Notes: a model not told the origin generated them from the sequence alone. Shown: positions 1 to 8,400, numbered from the stretch's first letter. The stretch is 13,067 nucleotides of DNA from an uncultured Methylococcaceae bacterium (GCA_913009515.1 CAJVYO010000017.1:1-13067), one strand, 5' to 3'. Made by a program: numbers and translations.

Positions 1-63
1 AAACCGCTTAGTGCCGATGATAGTGTGGATTTATCCATGTGAAAGTAGGAAATTGTCAAGCTC
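1..63 (+). rRNA. rrf: 5S ribosomal RNA, 3' part (5' end outside window)
   Basis: These bases align without gaps to the last half of E. coli 5S rRNA as I remember it. Recognisable blocks are GCCGATGATAGTGTGG (E. coli GCCGAUGGUAGUGUGG), the CCATGTGAAAGTAGG block (E. coli CCAUGCGAGAGUAGG), and the closing strand TGTCAAGCTC (E. coli UGCCAGGCAU). About 63 of roughly 120 nt are present; the 5' half lies before position 1. The 3' end at about 63 is set by that alignment and could be one or two bases off. An intrinsic terminator follows at once, so this is probably the last gene of an rRNA operon read on the plus strand. Confidence 0.93.
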
Positions 64-72
64 TTAAATACT

Positions 73-109
73 AAAAAACCCAATCTTTAATTAGCTTGGG
101 TTTTTTTTT
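73..109 (+). terminator. Intrinsic terminator of the rRNA operon
   Basis: An A-rich arm ending in ACCCAA (73-83) pairs with TTGGGT and following T residues (96-106), with a loop of about 12 nt. Nine T residues run from 101 to 109. It begins about 10 nt after the predicted 5S end, the usual place for an rRNA operon terminator. Confidence 0.88.
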
Positions 110-124
110 GCCTAAAATATTTTA

Positions 125-152
125 TTAAGATTAGCTAAAATAGAAATATAAT
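125..152 (+). promoter_or_regulatory. Candidate sigma-70 promoter for trpC
   Basis: A perfect TATAAT -10 box lies at 147-152. A -35-like TTAAGA (125-130, 4 of 6 matches to TTGACA) stands 16 nt upstream of it. Transcription would start near 159-160, giving a leader of about 27 nt before the trpC ATG. The background is very AT-rich, so chance matches are likely; the perfect -10 between a terminator and an isolated gene is the main support. Confidence 0.5.
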
Positions 153-186
153 AAGGCTTTATTTTTTAATACATTCCTTTATTGAT

Positions 187-987
187 ATGACTGATACCCC
201 TGATATTTTAAAAAAGATACTTGAAAAAAAAGCAGAAGAAGTAGGTCGTCGTAAATTACGCATGTCTATTGCAGATTTATCCGATATTATGAGCAGTATG
301 GAGTCCCCGCGTGGTTTTGCTAATGCTTTACAGGATAAGGCTTTAACTAAGAAACCTGCGATTATTGCTGAAATAAAAAAAGCATCGCCAAGCCAAGGTG
401 TGATTAGAGAAAATTTTAAACCGATAGAAATAGCTCAAGATTATGCAATGAATGGGGCAACCTGTTTATCTGTTTTGACGGACAAAACCTTTTTTCAAGG
501 CGGAGAGGCAAATTTACAGATGGCAAGAGATGCGTGTCCGTTGCCTGTTTTACGTAAAGATTTTATGATTGATAGTTATCAAATACATGAATCACGTGCA
601 TTAGGTGCAGATTGTATTTTATTAATTGTCGCGGCTTTATCTGACAAACAAATGCATGAGCTTGCCGCGACAACGATTGAATTAGGTATGGATATTTTAG
701 TTGAAGTGCATAATGCGGAAGAAATGACACGAGCATTAGCATTAGATACGCCATTAATTGGGATTAATAATCGTAATTTAAAAACATTTGAAACAACTTT
801 GCAAACCACGTTAGAGTTACAATCGATGGTTCCCGCTGAACGTTTAATTATTACTGAAAGTGGTATTCATACGCCAGAAGATGTACAGCTAATGTTAGAT
901 AATGAAATCTATACATTTTTAGTGGGCGAAGCTTTTATGCGGGCAGAACGTTCAGGTTTAAAGATGCGTGAGTTATTTAGCTTATAA
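187..987 (+). CDS. trpC: Indole-3-glycerol phosphate synthase (TrpC)
   Basis: This enzyme catalyses the ring closure of 1-(o-carboxyphenylamino)-1-deoxyribulose 5-phosphate to indole-3-glycerol phosphate, the fourth step from chorismate to tryptophan, in the cytoplasm. The 266 residues match a full-length monofunctional TrpC (TIM barrel). The block AEIKKASPSQG (61-71) carries the substrate-pocket Glu62 and Lys64. LRKDFMID holds the catalytic Lys124, LVEVH gives Glu173, GINNRNL gives Asn194 and Arg196, and ITESG gives Glu224. Spacings agree with the archaeal structural model of the family. The start at 187 reproduces the usual N-terminus (a short polar stretch, then ILKKIL.KKAEEV), although no clear Shine-Dalgarno precedes it. 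There is no fused TrpF domain, and trpG and trpD are not next to it: upstream is the end of an rRNA operon, downstream a convergent gene. It is probably transcribed alone. Confidence 0.97.
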   Translation: MTDTPDILKKILEKKAEEVGRRKLRMSIADLSDIMSSMESPRGFANALQDKALTKKPAIIAEIKKASPSQGVIRENFKPIEIAQDYAMNGATCLSVLTDKTFFQGGEANLQMARDACPLPVLRKDFMIDSYQIHESRALGADCILLIVAALSDKQMHELAATTIELGMDILVEVHNAEEMTRALALDTPLIGINNRNLKTFETTLQTTLELQSMVPAERLIITESGIHTPEDVQLMLDNEIYTFLVGEAFMRAERSGLKMRELFSL

Positions 988-1007
988 CAGCGACACTTTA
1001 TATTGGG

Positions 1008-1400
1008 CTAAGCTTTATATTTATCCATAGCCTTAATAATAGATAAGGCTTCGGCAATAATTATTTTTGACTGCTCATTTAATTCATTATTTTTATAAAT
1101 TTTATCGAGCAGTTTTTCCTCGACAAGTGCTTCCTTAACCCAGCGCTTAACCATTCTGTAATTGCTGGCAACTTTTGCTTGTTCACCGGTATGAGGATTT
1201 TTCATGAATACCGTGCGTAATTCAATTTTTTTGGCTTTAGTCGCGTGAGGTATTTTTTTAGGTGAGTTATTTTTAATAGCTTGAGGCTGGTTAATTTTAT
1301 GAGCTTTAACTTCGTTAGGCTGATGTTTAGACTGTTTATAGCTATTATGAATAACATAAGCCGCATAGATTACGGTTAAAATAAAAAAAATTTCAGACAT
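1008..1400 (-). CDS. Hypothetical protein, one N-terminal membrane segment
   Basis: I do not recognise this 130-residue protein. Residues 3-20 (FFILTVIYAAYVIHN region) form one hydrophobic segment that could be an uncleaved signal anchor. A lysine-rich, low-complexity linker follows (about 21-60, repeated K, P, Q, N). Residues 61-130 look like a small mixed domain: a motif FMKNPHTGEQAKVASNYRM that suggests a beta hairpin, then two predicted helices (RWVKEALVEEKLLDKI and SKIIIAEALSIIKAM). A basic linker next to the membrane segment favours a soluble part on the cytoplasmic side. No catalytic motif or Cys pair is visible. The gene is last in a minus-strand group of three and lies 79 nt behind the DUF4242 gene, separated from it by an inverted repeat. 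It converges on trpC with only 20 nt between stop codons. No strong ribosome binding site is seen. Coding status is likely but function is unknown. Confidence 0.72.
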   Translation of the reverse strand: MSEIFFILTVIYAAYVIHNSYKQSKHQPNEVKAHKINQPQAIKNNSPKKIPHATKAKKIELRTVFMKNPHTGEQAKVASNYRMVKRWVKEALVEEKLLDKIYKNNELNEQSKIIIAEALSIIKAMDKYKA

Positions 1401-1430
1401 TTAGGCGTTTGTTTTTATGATGTAATGTGT

Positions 1431-1463
1431 CCATTCCCATTAATTTTTACTTGATGGGAATGG
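1431..1463 (-). repeat. Perfect 10-bp inverted repeat between two minus-strand genes
   Basis: CCATTCCCAT (1431-1440) and ATGGGAATGG (1454-1463) are exact reverse complements separated by 13 nt. In RNA from the minus strand they would form a stable hairpin in the gap between the DUF4242 gene and the following gene. No T-run follows on either strand, so it does not look like a standard intrinsic terminator. It may act as a partial terminator, an RNA-stability element or a DNA-binding site; the sequence does not decide. Confidence 0.6.
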
Positions 1464-1479
1464 TACGGTTGCTAAATTA

Positions 1480-1749
1480 TTATTCAGCAGTCGTCGGGTC
1501 AATAATGGTTTTAATTTCAGCAATACTGTTGGCCGGAAAACCACCTTGTTCAGCATGAGCTTTAATTGTATTTACATTATCTGCAATATAGACACAGTAA
1601 ATTTTATTATCGGTGACATAACTTTCTAGCCATTGACACTGAGGTAAGGCATTTAAAATATCACATGATGTTTGTGAAATACCTTGTAGTTGTTCTGCTG
1701 TTAACGTGCCAGCATTAGGAATTTCACGTTCAATAATAAATTTTGGCAT
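1480..1749 (-). CDS. DUF4242 (SCO4226-like) small protein
   Basis: The 89 residues are a full-length DUF4242 protein. Family hallmarks I recognise are the opening MPKFIIEREIPNAG, the central WLESYVTDNKIYCVYIADN (about 40-58), HAEQGGFPAN (65-74) and the closing IIDPTTAE. The fold expected from the family is a small ferredoxin-like alpha-beta dimer. One Streptomyces member (SCO4226) has been described as nickel-binding, but a general function is not established and I do not assign one. Cys29, Cys38, Cys52 and His65 are possible ligands. There is no signal peptide, so it is probably cytoplasmic. The start codon lies one base after the stop of the upstream 125-residue gene, so the two are very likely co-transcribed and perhaps translationally coupled. 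Its ribosome binding site would have to lie inside the end of that gene. Confidence 0.9.
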   Translation of the reverse strand: MPKFIIEREIPNAGTLTAEQLQGISQTSCDILNALPQCQWLESYVTDNKIYCVYIADNVNTIKAHAEQGGFPANSIAEIKTIIDPTTAE

Positions 1750-1750
1750 C

Positions 1751-2128
1751 TTAGTATTTTACTTCTTTTTCAATCAGTGTTTCACCATCAATAACTAATT
1801 TAGAAATACCACCGACGGTTAAATGTAAGGTACAAACTGCCTTATCAAAGCTGTATTTATCTTCTGTTTGTGATGCATCCCAAGTGAGTGATACATAAGT
1901 TTGTTTATCGGTATCAGTTGAGGTTGCAAAATAAACCGTATCGCCTGTTTTACGTTTAATAGCAGAGGGACACTTTTGGTTTGCCATCGATTGCATCGCG
2001 GTTAAAGCTCTAATCATAGCCGCGGCTTCTTTTTGTTCATTGGTTTGCTCTTTATTTGAACCAACCATTAAAAAACCTATTGCAAAGACAGCAACGACAG
2101 CTGCCATTAGTTTTTGAGTGCTATTCAT
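1751..2128 (-). CDS. Hypothetical exported or membrane-anchored protein
   Basis: I do not recognise this 125-residue protein. Residues 6-23 (KLMAAVVAVFAIGFLMVGS region) form a hydrophobic segment after a short basic N-terminus, which fits a signal peptide or signal anchor; no lipobox Cys is present. A helical stretch (about 30-50, NEQKEAAAMIRALTAMQSMA) leads to a predicted beta-rich domain (60-125). It has only two cysteines, Cys53 and Cys99, which could form a disulfide if the domain is periplasmic. The start is supported by a good Shine-Dalgarno, TAAGGAAT on the minus strand (2133-2140), with 6 nt between AGGA and the ATG. It is the first gene of the three-gene minus-strand cassette, immediately ahead of the DUF4242 gene (one-base gap). 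Confidence 0.78.
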   Translation of the reverse strand: MNSTQKLMAAVVAVFAIGFLMVGSNKEQTNEQKEAAAMIRALTAMQSMANQKCPSAIKRKTGDTVYFATSTDTDKQTYVSLTWDASQTEDKYSFDKAVCTLHLTVGGISKLVIDGETLIEKEVKY

Positions 2129-2132
2129 ATTT

Positions 2133-2140
2133 ATTCCTTA
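2133..2140 (-). promoter_or_regulatory. Strong Shine-Dalgarno of the first cassette gene
   Basis: Minus-strand TAAGGAAT contains AGGA 6 nt before the ATG at 2128. It stands out because most genes in this window have no obvious Shine-Dalgarno, and it fixes the start of the 125-residue gene. Confidence 0.75.
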
Positions 2141-2153
2141 ATATTTAGTGATT

Positions 2154-2174
2154 TTATCCCGTTAAACGGGATAA
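2154..2174. promoter_or_regulatory. Perfect palindrome, candidate operator or 5' UTR hairpin
   Basis: TTATCCCGTT (2154-2163) and AACGGGATAA (2165-2174) are exact reverse complements around a single central base. It lies in the divergent gap between the minus-strand cassette and recC. Relative to the candidate minus-strand promoter (-10 at 2186-2191) it covers roughly +5 to +25. It could therefore be an operator overlapping early transcribed DNA, or a 9-bp hairpin with a 3-nt loop in the mRNA leader just before the Shine-Dalgarno. No T-run follows on either strand, which argues against a terminator. Confidence 0.6.
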
Positions 2175-2185
2175 GATGATATTTC

Positions 2186-2214
2186 ATTCTATGAGAATTA
2201 TGCTTTATTAGCAA
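2186..2214 (-). promoter_or_regulatory. Candidate sigma-70 promoter of the minus-strand cassette
   Basis: Read on the minus strand, TTGCTA (2209-2214, 4 of 6 to TTGACA) is followed after exactly 17 nt by TAGAAT (2186-2191, 5 of 6 to TATAAT). The start site would be near 2179, leaving a leader of about 50 nt that contains the palindrome and the Shine-Dalgarno. I found no comparably convincing promoter for recC in the other direction. Confidence 0.5.
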
Positions 2215-2256
2215 TGATTGATATGACCCTTTTTAAATTATTCACCTCAAAAAATT

Positions 2257-5200
2257 ATGTTTATTTTACATAGCTCTAATAAAACTGAAAATTTACTGGA
2301 ACATTTAGCAAGTATTTTAAAAAATCCTTTGTCATCTCCCTTGAGCACTGAGGTATTTTTAATTCAAAGCCAAGGCATGGAGCGTTGGTTATCGCAGCAG
2401 TTAGCAACGCATTCACAGGTGTATGCTAATTTTGAATTTTTCTTTCCAGGTAAATTTTTTAGTCAAATGGCACGGCAGATTCACAGTCGTTTAAATACCG
2501 ACGTGTTTGTAAGAGAGTTGATGGTGTGGCGTTTCGAATTATTATTAAATGATTTAGAAGATGAGGTTTTTTCACCGTTAAAAAGTTATTTAGAAGGGGA
2601 GAATAGTGCCTTAAAACGCTTTCAATTAGCCACTAACCTTGCCCAAGTATTTGATCAATATCAAATGATGCGCCCGCAGATGTTAAATGATTGGACGCAT
2701 CATAAATTGCATTACGATACCTTGACGGAAAAATGGCAACAAGCGTTATGGGTGAAATTAATCGCCCAAACAGGCGATGAGCATCGGGGTGAATTATGGT
2801 TAAAAGCCATTGCAAAATTTAATGAGTCCCCTGAAGGTACTTTAAGTAAATATTTACCCGAACGCATTTCTATTGTGGGTTTAAATACCATGCCGCCTTT
2901 ATTTATGGCTTTTTTACAAGGCTTATCTCGACATACAGAGGTGCATTTTTATTTATTAAATCCTGCGGAAGAATTTTGGGCGGATATTGTGTCACGTAAA
3001 CAGGCTAATTTAGATGACTTTGAAAATGGCCATCCATTATTAGCAAGTTTAGGACAACAAGGACGCGAATTTCAGCAAATGTTATTAGAGCAAGCTTTTA
3101 ATATGGAAATTGATAGCTTTGAACAGAACAGTCTTTCCAAAGAAGAAAATGCCGATGAAAACAGCCTAAGCGTTTTACAACACTTACAAAATGATATCTT
3201 AAAAAACAGAATAGCAGGGCGTAGCTTGGCTTTAGATAGTTCATTAAGCATTCATTCATGTCACTCGCGTATGCGTGAGGTTGAGGTGTTAAAGGAGCAG
3301 TTATTACATGCTTTAGAGCAAGATGCAGAATTAGAATTGCGTGATATTATTGTGATGGCACCGGATATTCAACAATATGCACCTTTTATTAATGCGGTTT
3401 TTAATGGTATTCAGCATAGTATTGCCGATAGGAGTTTGCGTAGCAGTAATGCGACCTTGGATGCGTATATTCGTTTTTTGCGTTTAACGCAGGGGCGTTT
3501 TGGTTGGCAGTCAGTATTAGATTTACTGAATCAAAAGGAAATTTACCAATGTTTTCATCTCACTGAAACTGATGTAGAGTTAATTCGTCATTGGATTGCA
3601 GAAACCCACGTCCGTTGGGGGCAGTCAGGCGAGCATAAAGCCTCACTGGATTTACCTGAATCACCTGAAAATACATGGCTTGCTGGATTAGAACGATTAT
3701 TAATGGGCTATGCCGTAGGCACTGATGAGACTTTTTTTGAAGATATACTACCTTACAAAGAGATAGAAGGCACTTCATCGCAAGCATTAGGGGGATTATA
3801 TGATTTTATCGTCTTATTATTTGAAGCTAGCAAAGCATTAGCTAATAATTATAGTTTGACGGACTGGTCAGAAAAATTATTATATTATGCAGATTTATTA
3901 TTTCCTACAGAACAACTCGATGCAACCCAGTTAGCTGAAAAACAACAGATTAATACTATTTTATTAGAGCCAAGTATTGAGTTTGCAGAAATTCATAGTC
4001 AGCCGGTATCATTAGAGGTGATTTTGGCGTGGCTAGAGGGCAGAGTAGAGGAAAGTAAATCAAGTAATGGTTTTTTACGCGGGCAGCTCACCTTTTGTTC
4101 TATGCTACCTATGCGCTCTATTCCGTTTAAAATTATTGCGATGTTAGGCATGAATGAAGGCGAGTTTCCGCATGTTGATCATTATTTAACCTTTGATTTA
4201 CTGGGCAAAGATTTTAAAATGGGTGACCGTTCAAGGCGTGCCGATGATCGCTATCAATTTTTAGAAATTTTATTATCGGTACGCAAACAGCTGATTATCA
4301 CTTATATTGGGCAATCCATTAGTGAAAATGAAACTATTCCAGCCTCTGTTGTGGTGCATGAATTACTGGATATTATGCAGGCGTATTATCAAATAGATGA
4401 TTTGGTGATTGAACACCCGTTACAAAACTTTAGTAATCAGTATTTTGCAGAAAATACGTCATTAATCAGCTATAACCAAACGGATTTGGCGATTGCACAA
4501 GCCTTATTGAAAAAATCGAGTGTATCGCCGTTATGGTGGCAAGGAAATTTACCGGCAGAGCGATTAAAAATAATTGAAACCGCTGATGTATTTGATTTTT
4601 ATAGGCATCCGCAAGGTTATTTTTTAGAGAAAAAATTAAATATCCGTTTAAAGCCGCGTCAGCATGAAAATCCTGAGCATGAGCCGTTTAAGTTAGAAGG
4701 TATTGAGCAATATAATATTGACCAAAAGTGGATAAAAGCTTTGTTGCAAGGTGAAAATTTATCATTAGATAAATTAAAAGCACAGGGTTTATGGGTGTCA
4801 GGCGGACTTGCTGATTTAATGTTTAATCAAAAACAGATGGAAATTAACGCGTTTGTCGATAAAATCAATGCTATCGGTATAGGAAACATGTTAGAGCCGC
4901 AAGCTATTGATATCAATCTTGCAGGCGTGCGTCTAGTCGGCTATTTATCAAATTGTTATCAAAATGGCAGTTTGTTTTATCGTCATGCCAAGATAAAAGG
5001 TAAAGATTTTATGGGGGCTTGGTTGCATCATTTAATCATTAATCGAGTGAGTTCCTCGCAAACAACCTATTTAATCACTAAAGATGCTTTTCATACGTTT
5101 AAACCGGAGGATATTGATAGCGAGAGTTTAGATAAATTAATAGACTGTTACCAGCAAGGACAACACCATCCCGATGCTTTTTTTACCGAAGCGGCATTTG

Positions 5201-5424
5201 CTTATATTCAGCAGCAGGCAGCGTTGAATAACCCTGCAAAAAAATCTAAGAGACCTGCGATTAAGCTTGCCAAGGAAGCTTTACAAAATAGTATGACTCA
5301 AGAGTACGAGGTCGATTTAAGAGTGCTATATCGTTCTTTTGAAGCGATTGATGAGGTGTTAAATGTAGATTTTGAACAATACTGTCAGCAATATTTGTTA
5401 CCCGTTTGGGAAAAAAGTTTATGA
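2257..5424 (+). CDS. recC: Exodeoxyribonuclease V gamma subunit (RecC)
   Basis: RecC is the non-catalytic subunit of RecBCD, the helicase-nuclease that processes double-strand DNA ends; it splits the duplex, scans the 3' strand for Chi and holds RecB and RecD together. The 1055 residues are slightly short of E. coli RecC (1122) but collinear. Landmarks are VFLIQSQGMERWLSQQLA (33-50), FDQYQMMRP (132-140), SIHSCHSRMREVEVL (331-345), RDIIVMAPDIQQYAPFI (362-378), the block around LPMRSIPFKIIAMLGMNEG (617-635), and GDRSRRADDRYQFLE (656-670). The C-terminal, inactive nuclease-like region is present and ends in YLLPVWEKSL, like E. coli RFLLPLF. As expected for RecC, no Walker A motif is seen. The start at 2257 matches the family N-terminus, but no Shine-Dalgarno is evident. 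The stop overlaps the next gene (ATGA). No recB or recD is in the window. Several Chi-pocket positions appear to differ from E. coli. Confidence 0.96.
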   Translation: MFILHSSNKTENLLEHLASILKNPLSSPLSTEVFLIQSQGMERWLSQQLATHSQVYANFEFFFPGKFFSQMARQIHSRLNTDVFVRELMVWRFELLLNDLEDEVFSPLKSYLEGENSALKRFQLATNLAQVFDQYQMMRPQMLNDWTHHKLHYDTLTEKWQQALWVKLIAQTGDEHRGELWLKAIAKFNESPEGTLSKYLPERISIVGLNTMPPLFMAFLQGLSRHTEVHFYLLNPAEEFWADIVSRKQANLDDFENGHPLLASLGQQGREFQQMLLEQAFNMEIDSFEQNSLSKEENADENSLSVLQHLQNDILKNRIAGRSLALDSSLSIHSCHSRMREVEVLKEQLLHALEQDAELELRDIIVMAPDIQQYAPFINAVFNGIQHSIADRSLRSSNATLDAYIRFLRLTQGRFGWQSVLDLLNQKEIYQCFHLTETDVELIRHWIAETHVRWGQSGEHKASLDLPESPENTWLAGLERLLMGYAVGTDETFFEDILPYKEIEGTSSQALGGLYDFIVLLFEASKALANNYSLTDWSEKLLYYADLLFPTEQLDATQLAEKQQINTILLEPSIEFAEIHSQPVSLEVILAWLEGRVEESKSSNGFLRGQLTFCSMLPMRSIPFKIIAMLGMNEGEFPHVDHYLTFDLLGKDFKMGDRSRRADDRYQFLEILLSVRKQLIITYIGQSISENETIPASVVVHELLDIMQAYYQIDDLVIEHPLQNFSNQYFAENTSLISYNQTDLAIAQALLKKSSVSPLWWQGNLPAERLKIIETADVFDFYRHPQGYFLEKKLNIRLKPRQHENPEHEPFKLEGIEQYNIDQKWIKALLQGENLSLDKLKAQGLWVSGGLADLMFNQKQMEINAFVDKINAIGIGNMLEPQAIDINLAGVRLVGYLSNCYQNGSLFYRHAKIKGKDFMGAWLHHLIINRVSSSQTTYLITKDAFHTFKPEDIDSESLDKLIDCYQQGQHHPDAFFTEAAFAYIQQQAALNNPAKKSKRPAIKLAKEALQNSMTQEYEVDLRVLYRSFEAIDEVLNVDFEQYCQQYLLPVWEKSL

Positions 5425-8400
5425 GAAAAAGCTTATTAATCTGGTTTTTGATTTTAGCATTAGTCCCTGCGAGTTTAATTACATGGCTCGGTTATAACTA
5501 TAGCCGACAAAGTTTATATAAATTAAGTCATTATTATTTACATAAAGTAGCCGATGAAAATATAGAGTTTATCAATAATTGGTTTAATTATAGAGTGATG
5601 GATATCAGCTATTTTATTAGGGATAAAGAGACATTGACTTTATTTTCTAAATTAACCGAGGCTAGACAGATAAATCAACAGCCTTTAGTTGATTTTACGA
5701 AAAGTGATAGCTGGCATCAGCTTAATGAAAATTATAATTATAATATCAATAATATTATTGAAAGCTATGACTATATTGATAATGTTATGTTTATTGAACG
5801 AGGTGGAGATGTTCTTTATAGTATAAAACCTAGTGCATATTTAGGCCATAATATGATGCTTGACTTTAATGAAAGCTTACTAACAAAAATAGTGGACAAA
5901 AGCGTTGTAGATAGCAGTGTTTTGTTTAGTGATTTTTGGCGAGATAAAGATAGTAAAAAAATAGTGAGTTTTATGTCTGCTCCCGTTATGCTTAATAAGG
6001 ATATTATCGGTGTAATGGTATTAGAATTGAATTATGAAAAAATATTATCGGTAATTAATAACAAAGTAATTAATGAAAAAGATAATATATATCATTATAT
6101 TGTAGGTGGAGATGAATTATTACGTACGCCTATAGTAAATTTTCCTATTAATGAGGTTTTAGTTAAAAATATACCCTATTTAGATGAGTCAGAAGAAATT
6201 TTACACTATGAATCATTGTCTGGTGAATTTGTTTTAGCAATCCATCACGAGATTAATGTGCTGGGAATAGATTGGAATATTATTAGTGAGATAAATGATG
6301 ATAGTGTATTAGAATCAATTAATGAATTAAGATATATTGTTGTTAAATTTTTGTTTCTAGTCAGTATTTTTACAACTATATTAGCATTGTGGAAAGCTAA
6401 TAAAATGACTAAACCTTTAACGATGTTAACTGATATTGCGTGTAAAATTTCTACAGGCGATAACAGTGCTCGTATTACAATGAAGAGCGATAATGAAGTG
6501 GGCATATTAGTGTCTGCTTTTAATCATTTATTAAGTGTTCGTGAACAGCAATGGAAGTCTTTGAAAGATAGTCATCGTTTAGCGAAACATGCTTTAGATG
6601 ATTTAAAGATACAAGAAACTGCTTTAAATCAACATGTTATTGTTAGTATGACGGATTTAAAAGGCACTATCACCTTTGTGAATGATAAATTTTGTGAATT
6701 ATCTCAGTATTCAGAAAAAGAGTTATTAGGCAATAATCATAATATATTAAATTCTGACTATAAAGGTGAAGATTTTTATAGAGAGCTATTTGAAACTATT
6801 AATAATGGAAAGGTTTGGAAAGGTGAGATTCGTAATAAAAATAAGCGGGGAGAATTTTACTGGCTAGAAAGCAGTATTATGGCATTTCAAAAAAAAGGTG
6901 AAACCTATTATATTGCTATGAGTACCGATATTAGTAATATTAAACAATATGAATTTTCATTAAAAGAAAATCAACAGCGTTTAGAAATGGTGCTAGAAAG
7001 CACGGGCGGTGGTATATGGGATTGGGATGTTTTAAATGATATTATTGTTGTTAATCAGCGACTCGCTAATATTTTAGGCTATTCATTACAAGCTATGCAG
7101 TTATTTAGTATGACGCAGTGGTTAGACTATGTGCATGATGATGATGTTAATTATTTTAAGTGTTGTATTGATAGTGAACCTGAAGATAATTGGAGCTATG
7201 AAATACGTATGCGTCATAAATATGGTCATTGGATATGGGTAATATATAGTGGCGAGACCATGGAATATAATAATGCGGGTCAGTCATTGCGTATTATTGG
7301 TTCTTTAATTGATATTAGTGAACGAAAATATACTGAAATAAAACAACAGCAGATATTAGAAGCGACAGAAATTAAATTAGCGATTGCTCATGCCTTAACC
7401 GATTCATTATCTTTGCGAAAGAGATTGGATAATGCCGTCAATAAGTTATTAAACTTATCAAACTTAACCAAATATAAAAAAGGCTGCGTATTTTTATACG
7501 ATCAAGAGAAAAAACAGTTTAAACTTTATTCAAATCGTGAAGATATTAATATAGAAATGGCATTAACCCATTGTGAAATGGGTTTGAAGTCAGCAGATAT
7601 TAAAATTATTGAAAATTGTCAAGGTGATGATGAAGGAGAAGGACATCAAGGGCATGGGCATTATATTGTGCCATTAAGGGGGATGCATGCTTATGATAGC
7701 GAGCAGAGCGATGATAAAACTGTCGGTATACTATTGTTATATACAGATAATATAATTATTGATATCGATATAGAAAAACTGTCATTTTTAAAAGAAATTG
7801 CGAATATCTTTGCAACCAGTATTATGCAGGCTGATATTGTTAAATTAACTAAAAAAGCAAAATTAGAGGCGGAAGCCTCCAATAAATTGAAAGGCGAGTT
7901 TTTAGCGACCATGAGTCATGAAATCAGAACACCGATGAATGGCGTTATTGGCATGACTGATTTATTATTAAATGACCATTTAAATAGTGATCAGCGTGAA
8001 AGAGCTGAATTAATTAAAAATAGCGCTCAATCGTTACTCACGATTATTAATGATATTCTTGATTTTTCTAAAATAGAGGCCGGTAAATTATCTTTAGATT
8101 TACATGATTTTAATTTGACACAATTAGTGGCAGAGGTGATGAATAATCAAAAAAATCATGCAGATAGTAAGCAACTTAGTTTAATTAATCTTAATGAAAA
8201 GGATGCGGTACATTGGTATAAAAGTGATTCAACTCGTATTCGTCAAATATTAAATAATTTAATTAATAATGCCATAAAATTTACTTTAGAAGGCGAAGTG
8301 ACGGTAAGTTATGACGTAATTGGCGTGCATGAAACGATGGATATCATGCGTTTTGTGATTCAAGATTCAGGGATTGGTTTAAGTGAGCCACAACAACAAA

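Noticed and set aside
563..809. Minus-strand open frames inside trpC
   Set aside because: They lie wholly inside a gene with clear catalytic motifs and encode no recognisable protein; they are antisense shadows.
985..1010. A bidirectional terminator between trpC and the convergent 130-residue gene
   Set aside because: The AGCTTA-like words on both sides do not form a continuous stem and there is no T-run.
2200..2256. A sigma-70 promoter for recC
   Set aside because: TTGATA at 2218-2223 has no acceptable -10 box at 16-18 nt, and other pairings are equally weak in this AT-rich gap, so none is called.
2633..3787. Short minus-strand open frames inside recC
   Set aside because: They are antisense to a conserved RecC reading frame, with no motif or ribosome binding site.
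5406..5420. TTG start for the hybrid kinase, adding five residues
   Set aside because: The ATG at 5421 forms a typical ATGA overlap with the recC stop and starts directly at the basic residue before TM1; the extra residues add no recognisable signal.
6245..7912. Minus-strand open frames opposite the kinase sensor and GAF regions
   Set aside because: Their hydrophobic look comes from AT-rich antisense codons; the plus strand carries continuous domain structure.
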